Assembly: GCA_030374805.1 (NCBI GenBank)
Contig: JARGSG010000134.1
Coordinates: 1-64,000 of the forward strand
Source of the DNA: Gracilaria gracilis
Taxonomy: Eukaryota; Rhodophyta; Florideophyceae; Gracilariales; Gracilariaceae
Reading direction: 5' to 3'
Length of the DNA: 64,000 bases
Notes under the pieces: generated by a model
What the model was told of the DNA's origin: nothing
Database searches by the model: none
What the model saw: only the letters and a program-made list of their open reading frames with translations
In this document: positions 21,961 to 32,435 of the stretch, piece after piece
How the letters are laid out: every line of letters starts with the position of its first letter
How positions within the stretch are numbered: the stretch's first letter is position 1
Translations under genes and position numbers: made by a program

Positions 21961-22262
21961 TCATTACGGCCAGGGTGTCGTGGCGCTTCATCGGTGCACC
22001 AATGAAGCGCCATGAGACCCGGGTCCGCTGTCAACGGCGGGCTGGTGGTTCCAAGTATGCCACCACCCAAGCTCCATCACTTAGGGCGCGTGGACAGCGG
22101 ACCGAAGTGCACTTTAGCTTCATTGCTCACGGCACGTTTACTGTGTCGTGTATGCCAACAACACAAGTTTATCACTCCCGGCGCGTTGGGACAGCGGGCC
22201 GGAGTGGCCTGGCGCTTCATCGGTGCACCGATGAAGGGCTACCCCACCCCAGTCCACTTTCA
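21961..22262 (-). repeat. Foldback element: right compound inverted repeat
   Basis: Mirror image of the left end: palindrome P6 (21961-22032), two S units in reverse orientation (about 22033-22190) and palindrome P7 (22189-22262). Confidence 0.8.
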
Positions 22263-22800
22263 AAGGCTGGAATTAGTGCGCCATAAACTTTTTTATTTAC
22301 CTATTGCTTAAAAATTGTTGTGTAAGTGTGCTATAGATGATATTAGCTTAATGTATCTTTGTAAATGATGCACGAGAATGCTCAAAAATACGATGTACAC
22401 ACGGGGTACAGTTTCAACTAATATTGAGCGTACATGATGAAATAGAAGGTAGTGAATATAAGAGAGGGATACAGCGAAGAGAGAGAGAGTGGAATAAAAG
22501 ATATATATGATGGAGAGGACGAGCACGAAAATGAAAATAAAGAGATGTCAGGTGGCCATGATAAAAATAAAGACAGGGATTACGAAGAAGAACAGACGCT
22601 AATAGATGACGAAGATGAGTAGTTTTAATATAGGGTATGTGTTGTTGTGTGCGTTCTAGATAGAGGCTTGACATGACATGTGAAAACATGATTTGTTTGA
22701 AAGGTAACGTAGAGAGAATTGAAGGACATAAATGGGTTAATCTGCATGGGCTGAGGAGAGTTTGTGTATATACACGGAATTAGGTTTACAATTGGTTCTA
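22263..22800. other. AT-rich region, no gene seen
   Basis: AT-rich with short purine runs (GAGAGAGAG near 22486). Minus-strand open frames here are His/Ser/Leu-rich and look accidental. Nothing supported. Confidence 0.5.
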
Positions 22801-22819
22801 ATTACTAAAGAATGTCACT

Positions 22820-23640
22820 TCCAAGAACAGTGTCAGAGTTGGTGTGGAAAAGGGTAGGATCCTGCATTTTGGCTAGTTTTTTATCTGCGGAGGTGAGGTA
22901 AAAGTAGGCATTTCTGGATTTATACTCCGAGAAAGGGTCGGGGAAGGTAATAAGGGTGATGCCGTATTCTAGAACGGATTCCACTGTAGCGGGAATATTG
23001 TAAGAGAGTCATCTTTTAAAGGTGAGTATCGCTAGAAGCTTCTTAACAATAGTTGAGACAATGCTTTTGTACTCCGTAGCCACTTAATGCCTGGCAACGA
23101 ATCCAAATGAAGACCCGACGAGATTGAAGGAAGGGATCCAAACGAGCTTTTGGTGGTAGGACTTGAGAAAAGCGTGTTCGTCAACGATATTGCAAGTAAG
23201 ACCTGCGGTCCAGAGGCTTGGACCTATTGCAAGAGCCCCTTTTCCTGTGGCTGTGGTTAGACTATCATAAGAGGGAAGTGCGATACCATCCTGTGGGGAC
23301 GCGCCGATAGCAGGAACGGCGATGTAAAGAGCGGCTCGTATGAAGTGCTCAATTCCGTATCGGCAAAAGATGGGAACAATGCGACCATTCGGGATGAAGA
23401 CCAAGTCTTCTAAATGTGATGCCAGGCAAAATAGAATTACTCTTTTGAGAGGGTCGTTCGTGCCACAGAAGAAGATTGGAACCTGGGGAAGGCAATCTGC
23501 AGAAATGAATTCTTCGATGGAGAGAAAGTTATCTTCAGGAGAACCATTGTTGTAAATCATGGTGATAACACGCCCTCTACCTATGAAAAAGCTGCCATGA
23601 TTGTAGAAGGGAGGGAAAATGGATGGGAGGACATTGCGAC
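22820..23640 (-). pseudogene. Unrecognised protein remnant
   Basis: One minus-strand frame reads as ordinary protein for about 270 codons with few stops. It is open from about 23637 to 23084 (GRGRVITMIYNN, then SADCLPQVPIFF and GFVARH), passes a TAA at 23084 and a TGA at 23009, and stays protein-like to about 22820 (EYGITLITFPDPFSEYKSRN). It has no signature I can name; hydrophobic and aromatic residues are mixed as in a globular enzyme. Neighbouring sequence is repetitive, so this may be part of an old element or a host pseudogene. Confidence 0.4.
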
Positions 23641-24290
23641 CAGTTTATTTGAAGGTATGGGCTGTTGGAAGCTGTCCGGTGTTGGTAGCTTTGGAAAGAA
23701 AATTGTCTACATGTAAGGGAGAGACAAGAGATTTAAGTAGAGGTAAGGGCTGTTGTTGTGGTCATGGGAAAAATTGTTCCAGGGGACAAGGTGATTTGTA
23801 TGATTAGTTATGGAAAGACATGGGCAGCAGGATTGTAGTGTAGGTAGGGCCGAAGAGTGTGTTTATGAGAAGGAATGCAGTGAAGTAAAGCATAGAAAGT
23901 AATAGTCCATAGTAACGTTGGTGGTGGAGAGTTGGTGCATTGGGGGCTTAAATGGGATATGGCATGGACAAAAGGGGGGAATTTGTTAGGATTTCTAAGA
24001 AAAAATGGAAACTGTGCGGAATGGCGGGAAATATGAGTGGATATGAGTCGGATGCAAATGGTTGTGCAGCGCAAGTGGGTGTGTGGCAGACAGTGATACA
24101 GGGGTGCGGAGTGGGAGGAAGTGCTGCAACTTGTGGGTTCATCTCTCTTGTTCTTATCCATCTCCGTTATCGTGAACCGCCGTTTATTTCTGCGAGGTCG
24201 AATGGGTACTCCAAGGACGAGGAGCTAGTGGCTCTGCTTCATCGGACGGAGGTACCAAAGACGCCACCGGGAAGGGAGGAGGAGGGTGGG
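23641..24290. other. No supported gene
   Basis: Short incidental frames only. Purine content of the plus strand rises steadily towards the G-rich tract. Confidence 0.4.
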
Positions 24291-24380
24291 GACAAGGTTT
24301 GAATGGGGGAGAAGGAGGGAAGTGGGGATGTAGAGGGGGGTGGGGGTGATGGGGGTGGAGGGGGATGGGGACCGCAGGGG
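24291..24380 (+). other. G-rich tract, candidate G-quadruplex
   Basis: The plus strand has many closely spaced runs of three or more G, for example GGGGGGTGGGGGTGATGGGGG near 24340-24362. The proline-rich minus-strand frames over 24184-24773 are a by-product of this skew. Confidence 0.6.
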
Positions 24381-24407
24381 AGGTTTGCGGCGGAGATGGA
24401 GGAGTAA

Positions 24408-25158
24408 TTGAGGAGGCTTGGAGGAGAACTGAAGGAGCATGTGGACGAATGGCTTTCTGACATGTTGGGTGGGATGGGAGGGGTGGTTTTGAGTGTGTCG
24501 GAGATTGGGGTGCCAATGGATTTGATTTCGACGATTCGAAAAAGGATGAAATTGGATGGAGTGGGGACTGGAAGGCATGTGAGTGGGATGGTAGATTGGC
24601 TGGGAGGGAGATGGTGAAGCTGAGAAGGGAGAATAGGGGGCTGAGGGGACGTGTGAAGGTGTTGAAGGCGCAAGTGGGACAGGTGGAGAAGGCGTCTCAC
24701 TTGTTGTTGGAGGCCGAAGAGCTGATGAGAGAAAGAGGCGTTGGAAGGGAGGCGGGAAGATAGAGAGGGTCACTGGTGACGCCTGGCTCTCGTGGTGGGA
24801 GTGGGTGTGTGAGGGGGAGGAGCAGAGAAGAAAATGGAGGGGAGTTTGGGGGAAGTCGGCTGAGGAAAGGGCGAAAGGGTGAGGTGATGGTGTACGAGGA
24901 TGGAAGGTGTGTGTGCCGCTTCAGCTGCCATGTAGAGCGCCACAAGTTGGGTTTGGTAGTGCGGCGGCGGCTGTGCGAACGGCGGAGCGCATACTGGAGG
25001 AGCAGTAGGAGAAGAGGCTGGGAGGGATTGGGAGCCGGTTTGGGGCGAGAATGGAGAGAGTGTTTCGTTGGGAGTTCTTCAACTTCACATGTAGGGAAAC
25101 GGAAACTCAGAATGCGAATGCAGGGTTGGAATGAGGGAGCGCTAGTGGTGGGTTCGTG
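24408..25158 (+). pseudogene. Coiled-coil protein remnant, unrecognised
   Basis: Three plus-strand frames chain into one plausible protein. It starts with an amphipathic segment (24408-24617). A coiled coil follows (about 24610-24760: MVKLRRENRGLRGRVKVLKA and EKASHLLLEAEEL). A C-terminal part then carries SWWEWVCEGEEQRRKW, EDGRCVCRFSC and RWEFFNFTCRE. Frameshifts separate the parts. A coiled coil followed by a Cys/Arg-rich domain recalls ORF1/Gag-like proteins of retroelements, but I cannot assign it. Confidence 0.4.
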
Positions 25159-26176
25159 ATTTTTTAGAGTGTTTTTGAAGAGTGTGGGGAATGTAAAGTT
25201 ACGAGCGGTGGCAGGGGCACTGCAAACTAGCCTTCAACTCCAGTATGTGAAGTTCGAACTGCACTGAACGGAAACGTAATTTTCAAATATTTTTTGCCTT
25301 GCCAACTAGCGCAAACTGCAAAAATGCTAGTTTTTTTGGACTTTTATTTTCACAACTTACGATCTAGCATACTAAAATAGCATTCCGAGAACACCGACGT
25401 GGCAAGGAAATCCCAATTGGGCGAGTTCGAAACAACCAATAGATGGGAAATGCGGTAGCTGTAACCGCAAAACCTTCCGAAGAGAGAGGCGAAACGGAAC
25501 TGAACCAAGAATGACTTACTAGGGTTATTCTAAGTAGGGAGACCAATGAAGTACACTCACGCGAGTGAGTATCAAAAATGCCAAAGAAACAGGGATATTA
25601 TGCGCAGCACCCAAGCAGAGACGAAGGAGCCTGCAGCGACGATAACAACGGGACACGAGACAGGCGTGCAGCACCGGTAGCGGCGGCAGAACGACCCTAT
25701 GGGAAACTAGAACATAAAGAATCGGCTAGGGAGTGCTTGGTGTTTACCACGGTGAGCTCTGCCCAGCGGAAGGTGCTTACGTTCACCCCCGCGGCAGCAG
25801 CCACGTGCCATAAAAGATTAAACAGTCTACCTACCAAGGGGTTCCCTAAGGGCTGGCACAACATGGTACGCAAGCCCTACACGTAGACACCCGTGTAATC
25901 CGGTAACGGAATGACCAGAAGCGACCAGCAATGGTATCGGCAGACGTGGCACGCGATTGCCACGCGCGGTATCCGGAGACGGGTAGAAAAAGGGAACCCA
26001 ACGAAAGGGGCAATACTCGTGAAACGAGTGGTACGAAAAGCAACAAAAGAACACCCAAAGAGCAATAAGTTACAGTTTATTAATTTAATATTAGCCAATA
26101 TTTTGAAATTTTAATAGTATAATAATTTATTTTTTCATCATTTTCCTCAAATTTCGAATTTTCATTAGAGGAAGAC
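25159..26176. other. Spacer before copia element, possibly its 5' LTR
   Basis: No gene. A TATA-like CATAAAAGATTAAACAG near 25809 and the position just upstream of copia gag would fit an LTR and leader, but no second copy exists in the window to define ends. Confidence 0.3.
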
Positions 26177-27930
26177 TTGAAAATTTCAAATATGGTTTAT
26201 GACCGTCAAACCTCCCCTGTGCTTCGCTCAAGAACCCCAAGTGCCCCTCCGAGGAACTCGCAGCAGGGAGGAGAACGAACCCCAAACGGTTCACATCCCG
26301 AATCAGGACCAACCGCTCGACCTTCAAACCAAGGACCTTCCAATCCAGGAGCTTCCACAAGGACTCCAATTAATCGTAACACGGACTCGTCTAGTTCCCC
26401 GATGCCTACGAATAACGTTTCAATTCATCGTCATTTCACTCGCCCTTCGGGTATTACCCCCAATCCTCCGCTTCGTTCACCCTTTTTTCCCCCGGGATCA
26501 TCAATTCCCCACATTTCTTAATATGGGACATCAAATATTCACACGAACCTTTTGGGAGAACATTTCATCATACACAATGAACCTCACCGTAGTCTTTGGG
26601 AAGCTATTCGATCCTATCAGCTAGGTATTCCAAAGCTCACCGGAAATCAAATTGTTTGAGAACTTCGCAATGGTTTCACACCCGAGCATGTATTTCAGCA
26701 TGAATTAACTCAAAATCTGAGTCTATTCAGCTCTTTGGCTAGGCTGATTAATCGACTTGGTCGAAACCTGTCCTGTAATTCAAACCGTACACTTCCTCGT
26801 CTTGCTCATACAATTTATATCAACCATGAAGATATTAATACAGCTATGAAATCGCTTGACGACTCGCAAGCCATTTTTCCGCCACAGGCACAACCAGCTG
26901 TTGAGAATCCTATTCCTTTCCGCCTTGTTGACCCGCCTCACCACCAATTCCCCTCCTGAAGAACCTGCGCATTTCAAAACCATACACATTCGAACTCATC
27001 GTCAAAATTCTCAGAACCACCCTCCTAATCGGAATGAGTCAAAGCCTAATAATTCAAAATTAGCACACAGTGTGGCAATGCGCTTCAAAGACAAGTCCTC
27101 TAAATTTCCTGGAGCAATTAGTGAATCTTTGGAAGAATTTTTTGGGGAATACAAATTAGCCCTAGCTGACTACGATGTTCCCTCGGACAGGCAAATTTCC
27201 TTCATGCACCCTATCCTTCGTGACAAGGCTAAGAGATTTTTCTTGCAAAAGATATTCGATCGTGTTGATTCACTCGATATGGCAAATGATCTCATGGAAA
27301 ACGAATACAATTCTACTGCACGAAAGAAACGAATTGAAAAACAATTGAACGCCATCCGTTTCGAAAGTTAGGAAGAAAACGAAGGTAGCAGTACCAAGGC
27401 TTTTGAAACACTTGAAGCTCACATTTCTAAACTTGCACCGCAAGGTCCTGCTCATTGTCAATCTGAAGCCTGTCGGCAACACTTGGGCCACTCTCCCCAT
27501 TGCACGTTTGGATACTGAACAGCTTAACTTCTTCCAAGAATTCTACACCCAATTGGAATGTGCCGTCCAACGTGAGAATGAAGACGAAATAGCTCGGAAG
27601 GAAACCAACCCATTTGGTTCCTCATCCAAATTCAAACTGTTCGACACAAATTACAATTCTGGCTCTCCCGCTCGTTACGGTCGATACAAGCATAATCGAA
27701 AGACTATCGAAACAACTATCGCGTCCGCAAGAATGTAATTTGCTTTGGATGTGGTGAAGAAGGTCACGTAATCAGTAATTGTAAGAACACCCAGGATCCC
27801 GCCACAGTCGCCTCCCGTAAGGTACAACATCTTCAACGTTCTGGTAAATTCAACTCACAGAACAAAGCCCTCAAACACGTACTGTACGAGCTTTGCACCC
27901 AAACCCAGGATGGTAGTGAGAATGAATAAG
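26177..27930 (+). pseudogene. Ty1/copia element: Gag
   Basis: The N-terminal part is Pro/Ser-rich and drifts between frames (26177-26960). The capsid-like region is clear at 27061-27371 (AVAMRFKDKSSKFPGAISES-type start, then SLEEFFGEYKLALADYDV), followed after a TAG by more in-frame sequence and two frameshifts. A CCHC zinc knuckle CFGCGEEGHVISNC lies at 27741-27782. Gag packages the element RNA. Multiple stops rule out a functional protein. Confidence 0.75.
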
Positions 27931-28562
27931 AATTTGAAGACCCGAACACATTCTTCGAAACAAAAGATGTGCCCGATGATGCCTTAGAGGCTTATGACGA
28001 AGGGGATTCTGACTCCGACGAAATCATTGACGAACAGCCCGATCCTTTCAAGACTTACAACACGCAATTTGACATCGACAACTCCACCTCACCTCTGGAC
28101 TTTGGCCGAACTCGCAAAGACGCACTGAAACGCAAACTTCACAGTGTTCCAAAAGATACAGCACATAAACTTCGAAGATATTTGAAACGCAAGTTTACGT
28201 GCTTTTTGGTATCAAAAGACGAGTCGGAATTCTCTTGTAATAAGGAATGTAATGGTGGATGTCTCGATATTGGCGCACAACGCTCTTTCATTGGTCATAA
28301 GCAAGCTAAAACATATTGCACCAAGTACGGCATCGAAATGAAGAAACGCAAAAGCTACATCCTGTTCCGTTTGGAAGACAACATTTTCAACAGCATTTCT
28401 CAAATCCCCATCCGAATTTTCGCACCGCAAGGACGCATCATAAAGCTAACGGTGGACGTTATTGATTGCGATATCCCATTTGTACTTGGCCTAGTCTTCC
28501 TTGATCGAGAAAAAATATACGTCAATAATGTCGACAACCTGTTGATGTGCAAGGATGGATGG
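27931..28562 (+). pseudogene. Ty1/copia element: aspartic protease
   Basis: An open frame of 198 codons after an acidic spacer. The retropepsin motif appears as CLDIGAQRSFIG at about 28260-28295, with Ile replacing the usual Ser or Thr of D-S/T-G-A, and DCDIPFVLGLVFLDRE supplies the second conserved segment. The Thr/Ser loss would be expected to damage activity. It ends with a TAA-free junction TGGTAA into the integrase segment. Confidence 0.75.
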
Positions 28563-28565
28563 TAA

Positions 28566-29180
28566 ATGCTTTTGAAACGTAAATTAGCACAAATCTATCT
28601 CGAGATGAATGAATTCCAAACGTTATTTAGCAAAAATGAATTACGTCGTTTGCATCTTCACTTCTATCATCCATCAGTGGAGAAGCTCTTCAATCTCCTC
28701 AAACGAGCTAAACCAGAAGATGAAAAAAAAGAGACAAGAGAACTGCTTACTTCCATTAGCAAAGATTGTCAGACGTGTCAACGTTTCACTCCAAAACCAC
28801 AGCGCTTTCGCGTTTCATACCCACATGGTGTAATCTTCAACCAGGTCCTAGCTATAGACTTATTTACAATTAGTAAGAAGGCCCTGCTACATGTAGTTGA
28901 TATTCACACACATTTTTGGTGCCGCTCGATTTCTCGAGGGACAAACACTGGATGATATCTGGAATACTTCTCTCAACTGTTGGGCTCAAGTTTAAACTGG
29001 ATACCCGGACTCGATACGTCGTTATCAAGGATCTGTTTTCACTTCGCCGAAGTGGAAAGAAAACTGGATGAATTTGGAATTGACTTTCGCCTTCCTGGCG
29101 TGGAAAGCCATAACTCAATCGGTGGCGGTGAACGTTATCGCGCACCCCTACGTCGTATCTTTAACAAAATTAGATACCCC
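28566..29180 (+). pseudogene. Ty1/copia element: integrase, N-terminal part
   Basis: The zinc-binding HHCC domain is visible (LHLHFYHPSVEKLF, then CQTCQRF), then the start of the catalytic core (LAIDLFTISKKALLHVVDIH). After two small breaks the core continues (ESHNSIGGGERYRAPLRRIF). Recognisable integrase ends at KIRYP, base 29180, then a TAG. The expected continuation of the domain is found 24.8 kb away at about 53985, so this looks like one half of a split gene. Confidence 0.78.
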
Positions 29181-29300
29181 TAGAAGAAATAAACATGTGA
29201 AATAGAATGCAAGAAAAATACATCCGGTATAAATGGGTATGTGAGGAAAGCAAATAGAGGGCAAGAGGAACATTTATTTTGAGTGCTTTATTTTTAGCGA

Positions 29301-31109
29301 ATGCAATTGGAGTGCCCTTTAGCCGGAACAGGCAAAGTTACCTCAGCCGCAGCGCTTCTGCTCATTTCCGGAGCAGAGAAGCACCCAAATTTGCAGCGCC
29401 AGATGGCGCTCACAATGCGCGCAATGGCATCGGAACTGTCTGCAGTGGCTTCCATGCAATCTTCCTACATCCATTCTGCTACTAATTCTACTCCTGCTCC
29501 GAATCCCCTCGCACCACGATCGAAATCTGAACCCATTCTTGCAAACGGTATCAAACCCGGAGAACAACAGGCCCCGAATAACCGCAATCCTAACAAACCC
29601 CATCGCCCGTTGCGGTTTTCAATCCCGACGAGTGCACTTCTACAAAGTGCCAACCAAAAAGCCGTCAAATCGGACAGAGCTGTTGGGGTGTCTGCGCAAC
29701 CGTCTATGCAGCACCAGCAGCATCTCAGTGCGTTCATGCTTCCCGAGCGGGTTCGTACCGTGCGATTTACCAAGCCGGAGGCGGATGTTGCTGCTGATTA
29801 TACACGGGCTAAGGTTTTGTGCGAACATACCGTGCGATTGGGAGGGCATGTACTACAGAAGGCGAAAGGCGAACTTGCTCTGCAGACTACCAAATTCAGC
29901 AAGGGAGGCATACCGGCGATGGTTGTACAGTTGCTTCGCTCTGTGGGTGGATGACTAGAAATAATATATGTTTGGTCTCCCATGGGAGAAAAGAACCATG
30001 ATTATTACCGGACTATTGTTGCCAACGTCGCAGAAGGTCATCTCGTCATAAACCAAGTCAAGTTTGTCGTTGGGAGGGAAGGCTATATTTGCACCCAAGA
30101 TTATAGCCAAGAAGAGATGCTTCTAATGCAGAAGCAGAAACGAATCAATCAAATGAATCAGAGCCGACAGGCGGCTGCAGCTCAAAATGCCAATGCGCAG
30201 AAGCAACAAATTCCGCGCTCTGCGTATAATGCAAAGCAACTCCAGGGACATTTAGCCAATGGTGTGCCTGCCCATGTTGTGGGAGACGCTAGCGAAAATT
30301 CCGTGGTGGATGTTATGCAAGCTCCAGGTCGTGACGCACAGTCAAAGGCAAGGTTGATAAAAGAGAATCAGAAGCTAATGCGAAGTCAGGAAATGCAGAA
30401 GCGAAGGCAGCAGCAGCAACAACAACAACACCATCAACATCACCAGAAACAAATACGTCTTCAGCAGCAGCATCAAGATTTGAAGGAGCAGATTCAGCGT
30501 CAAGGTCACCTACACCCGATCATGCAGCACCAGCAACCCACAAGCCGTACCAGAGCGCAGGTACCGCATATGGGAAGAATGGACAAGAACGGGATGAAAA
30601 TTCATCAACCAGCTGGGTCGATTACAAATCAGATACAGGCCATGGTCTCCAAAGGGCTTGGGCAAGCGGGAAGCAATGTGCAAATGTCACAGGGATTGAT
30701 TGATTCCATGGAATTGCGTAACCCAAACATTTCCAATTTGGGTATGTCAACCAATATGCCTCACTCTCAAATGTTCCAACCACAATAAATTCACCAGCTA
30801 CAGCAGCAGTTGCGACAACAACAACAACTGCAACAGAAACAACGAGGCCTTATAGGGCATGCCGGTCAGGCACCCAACTCGTATGGTCGTGGGGCTAACC
30901 TGAGCGCGTTTATGGCACAGAACCTTCAGTCGCGTGGTTTGCCCGGAGGATGGCCTGGTACAGCTAGTTTCGGAGGTACGGCAGGTGCAGATGCTGGGAG
31001 AGGTGTTGCAGCGACATCGATTGTTGGGGCAAATAGTGTGAACGCAGCAAGATTGCAGGCTCAGTTCACTAGCGAGAAAATTGACCATTCTGCCCTTGAA
31101 AAGCGGTAG
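29301..31109 (+). pseudogene. Gln-rich protein, host-like, two nonsense codons
   Basis: One frame runs through about 600 codons with only a TGA at 29952 and a TAA at 30786. The first third is Ser/Ala/Pro-rich, ending in a conserved-looking segment (LPERVRTVRFTKPEADVA, then HTVRLGGHVLQKAKGEL). Next comes VINQVKFVVGREGYICTQ, followed by long Gln/His-rich tracts (30400-30560, 30786-30850). Such composition is typical of eukaryotic transcription co-activators or chromatin-complex subunits. I do not recognise the family. The 5' end is lost or in an unseen exon. Confidence 0.5.
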
Positions 31110-32430
31110 GTACCCGTTCTTCCAACATTCTCGTCGGAAAGCAACATGAACTACTCGAAGGAACGATTTGAAGTTTAGATAAGAGTGACGAAAGCAGCAT
31201 CAGACTATTCAACGAATGGTGTGTTATAGGGGGCTAAAGAGGTGTCCATTGAAGAGTCTGCTCATACTGCTGGTGTCTCCTCGGAGCACATATTGCAATC
31301 GTAAACTACTACCATGGTCGCAGCGCAGGACTGAAGTGTGGGGGATATAACCTTATAGCTTACAATGCTTTGATCGCGAATCCTACTACCGGGTAGACCA
31401 TCATATTTCTATGTACAGGAATTCTTTTAACTACATACACTATTATCTGAAACACCAGCCCTCTGGCATCTCTCTATTTCTCTCTCTCTTTCTCTGATAC
31501 GGGCGCGGTAGTCTAATTTGCATCTCTCGGGCGCTTCGCGTGATTCGTTTTCTATTTATACGCCTGAGAAACGATCAGAGTCAGATCATCCGACATCCCA
31601 CGTCACAGCTTTTTGTAGATATTGAGGCACGCTCGATTACATTACGGGTTTGATACCGAAAAGTACAAAGGTACATACAGGGCAAATGCTTCACAGCCAC
31701 TTGTTGCACTGTGTCGACAACTCCGATTCGGCTGTGACATCCGTGCAGCTAAAGCAGAGCAGCTCAAAGAAGAGGTCACATAAGACAATTGCTCTAGTGC
31801 CCTGCAAGGATGTCGTCGTGGTACGGGTGGTGGTGTTGACGACAAGTAACGAACGATCTTCATGACCAAAATTCCGCATATGTCCAAAACAATGGGACGT
31901 CGAGGATGCCTCGCAATGATGAGATTCTGGTATCGTGTTCGGTGTAATTGTTACACTGTTACACTTGACATGTCCCTCACAACAGGGTATAAACGCTCGA
32001 AAAAGCTTAACCCCATCATCACGTAACCACAGATCGACAACAGCAAACAAGGATTCCTTGTGGCCAAAGTTCAGGTACAATTGTAGACACCAGTTTGTAG
32101 TCTGCCCCCCTCACCGCTTGTAAACGGTAGAACGTTAGCTGGAGATTAATGTCCCATGTAGGGTGAGGATTCCAAGCGAGGGTGAAATGAAATAACTTGT
32201 AGGGTAGCAAAGCATGACATCACGTTAGCCGTATCAGTGTCTCACCTTTTAAGACGTCAGCGTCAGCCGGAATAGGGACACAGCAGCCGGTGCTCCCACA
32301 AAGCCCATCTTGTTGTTTGTGCTTGACACTATCTATGTTTGCCACTGCGGACCGCTCCATTCTCTCGGCCTGCCGATTGCACATGGACAACGCAGATACG
32401 CAGGCCAATTGCCGTGTTGGACAACAGTAA
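31110..32430. other. Intergenic, pyrimidine microsatellite
   Basis: No supported gene. A CT-rich run (TCTCTCTATTTCTCTCTCTC) lies at about 31471-31497. Remaining open frames are short and have no features. Confidence 0.5.
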
Positions 32431-32435
32431 TCGAG

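Larger units (their letters stand above)
20458..22258. mobile_element. Foldback-type element with compound 302-bp inverted ends
   Basis: Bases 20461-20762 and the reverse complement of 21961-22262 align end to end at equal length, at roughly 70% identity by eye. Each end is made of a 74-bp palindrome, two ~96-bp units, and a second palindrome, with palindrome centres exactly 229 bp apart on both sides (20497.5/20726.5 and 21996.5/22225.5). Three further copies of the palindrome lie inside. A perfect 9-bp direct repeat TTCAAAGGC flanks the structure (20449-20457 and 22259-22267), which fits a target duplication; 9 bp is typical of foldback and MULE elements. It has no coding frame I can support, so it is non-autonomous. 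Confidence 0.75.

Noticed and set aside
20461..22262. Repeated palindromes with regular spacing as a CRISPR array
   Set aside because: Spacing is irregular, repeats are long palindromes arranged symmetrically around a centre, and the DNA is eukaryotic.
24184..24773. Proline-rich minus-strand protein of 110-180 residues
   Set aside because: It is the complement of the G-rich plus strand; its composition follows base skew and it overlaps a more protein-like frame on the other strand.
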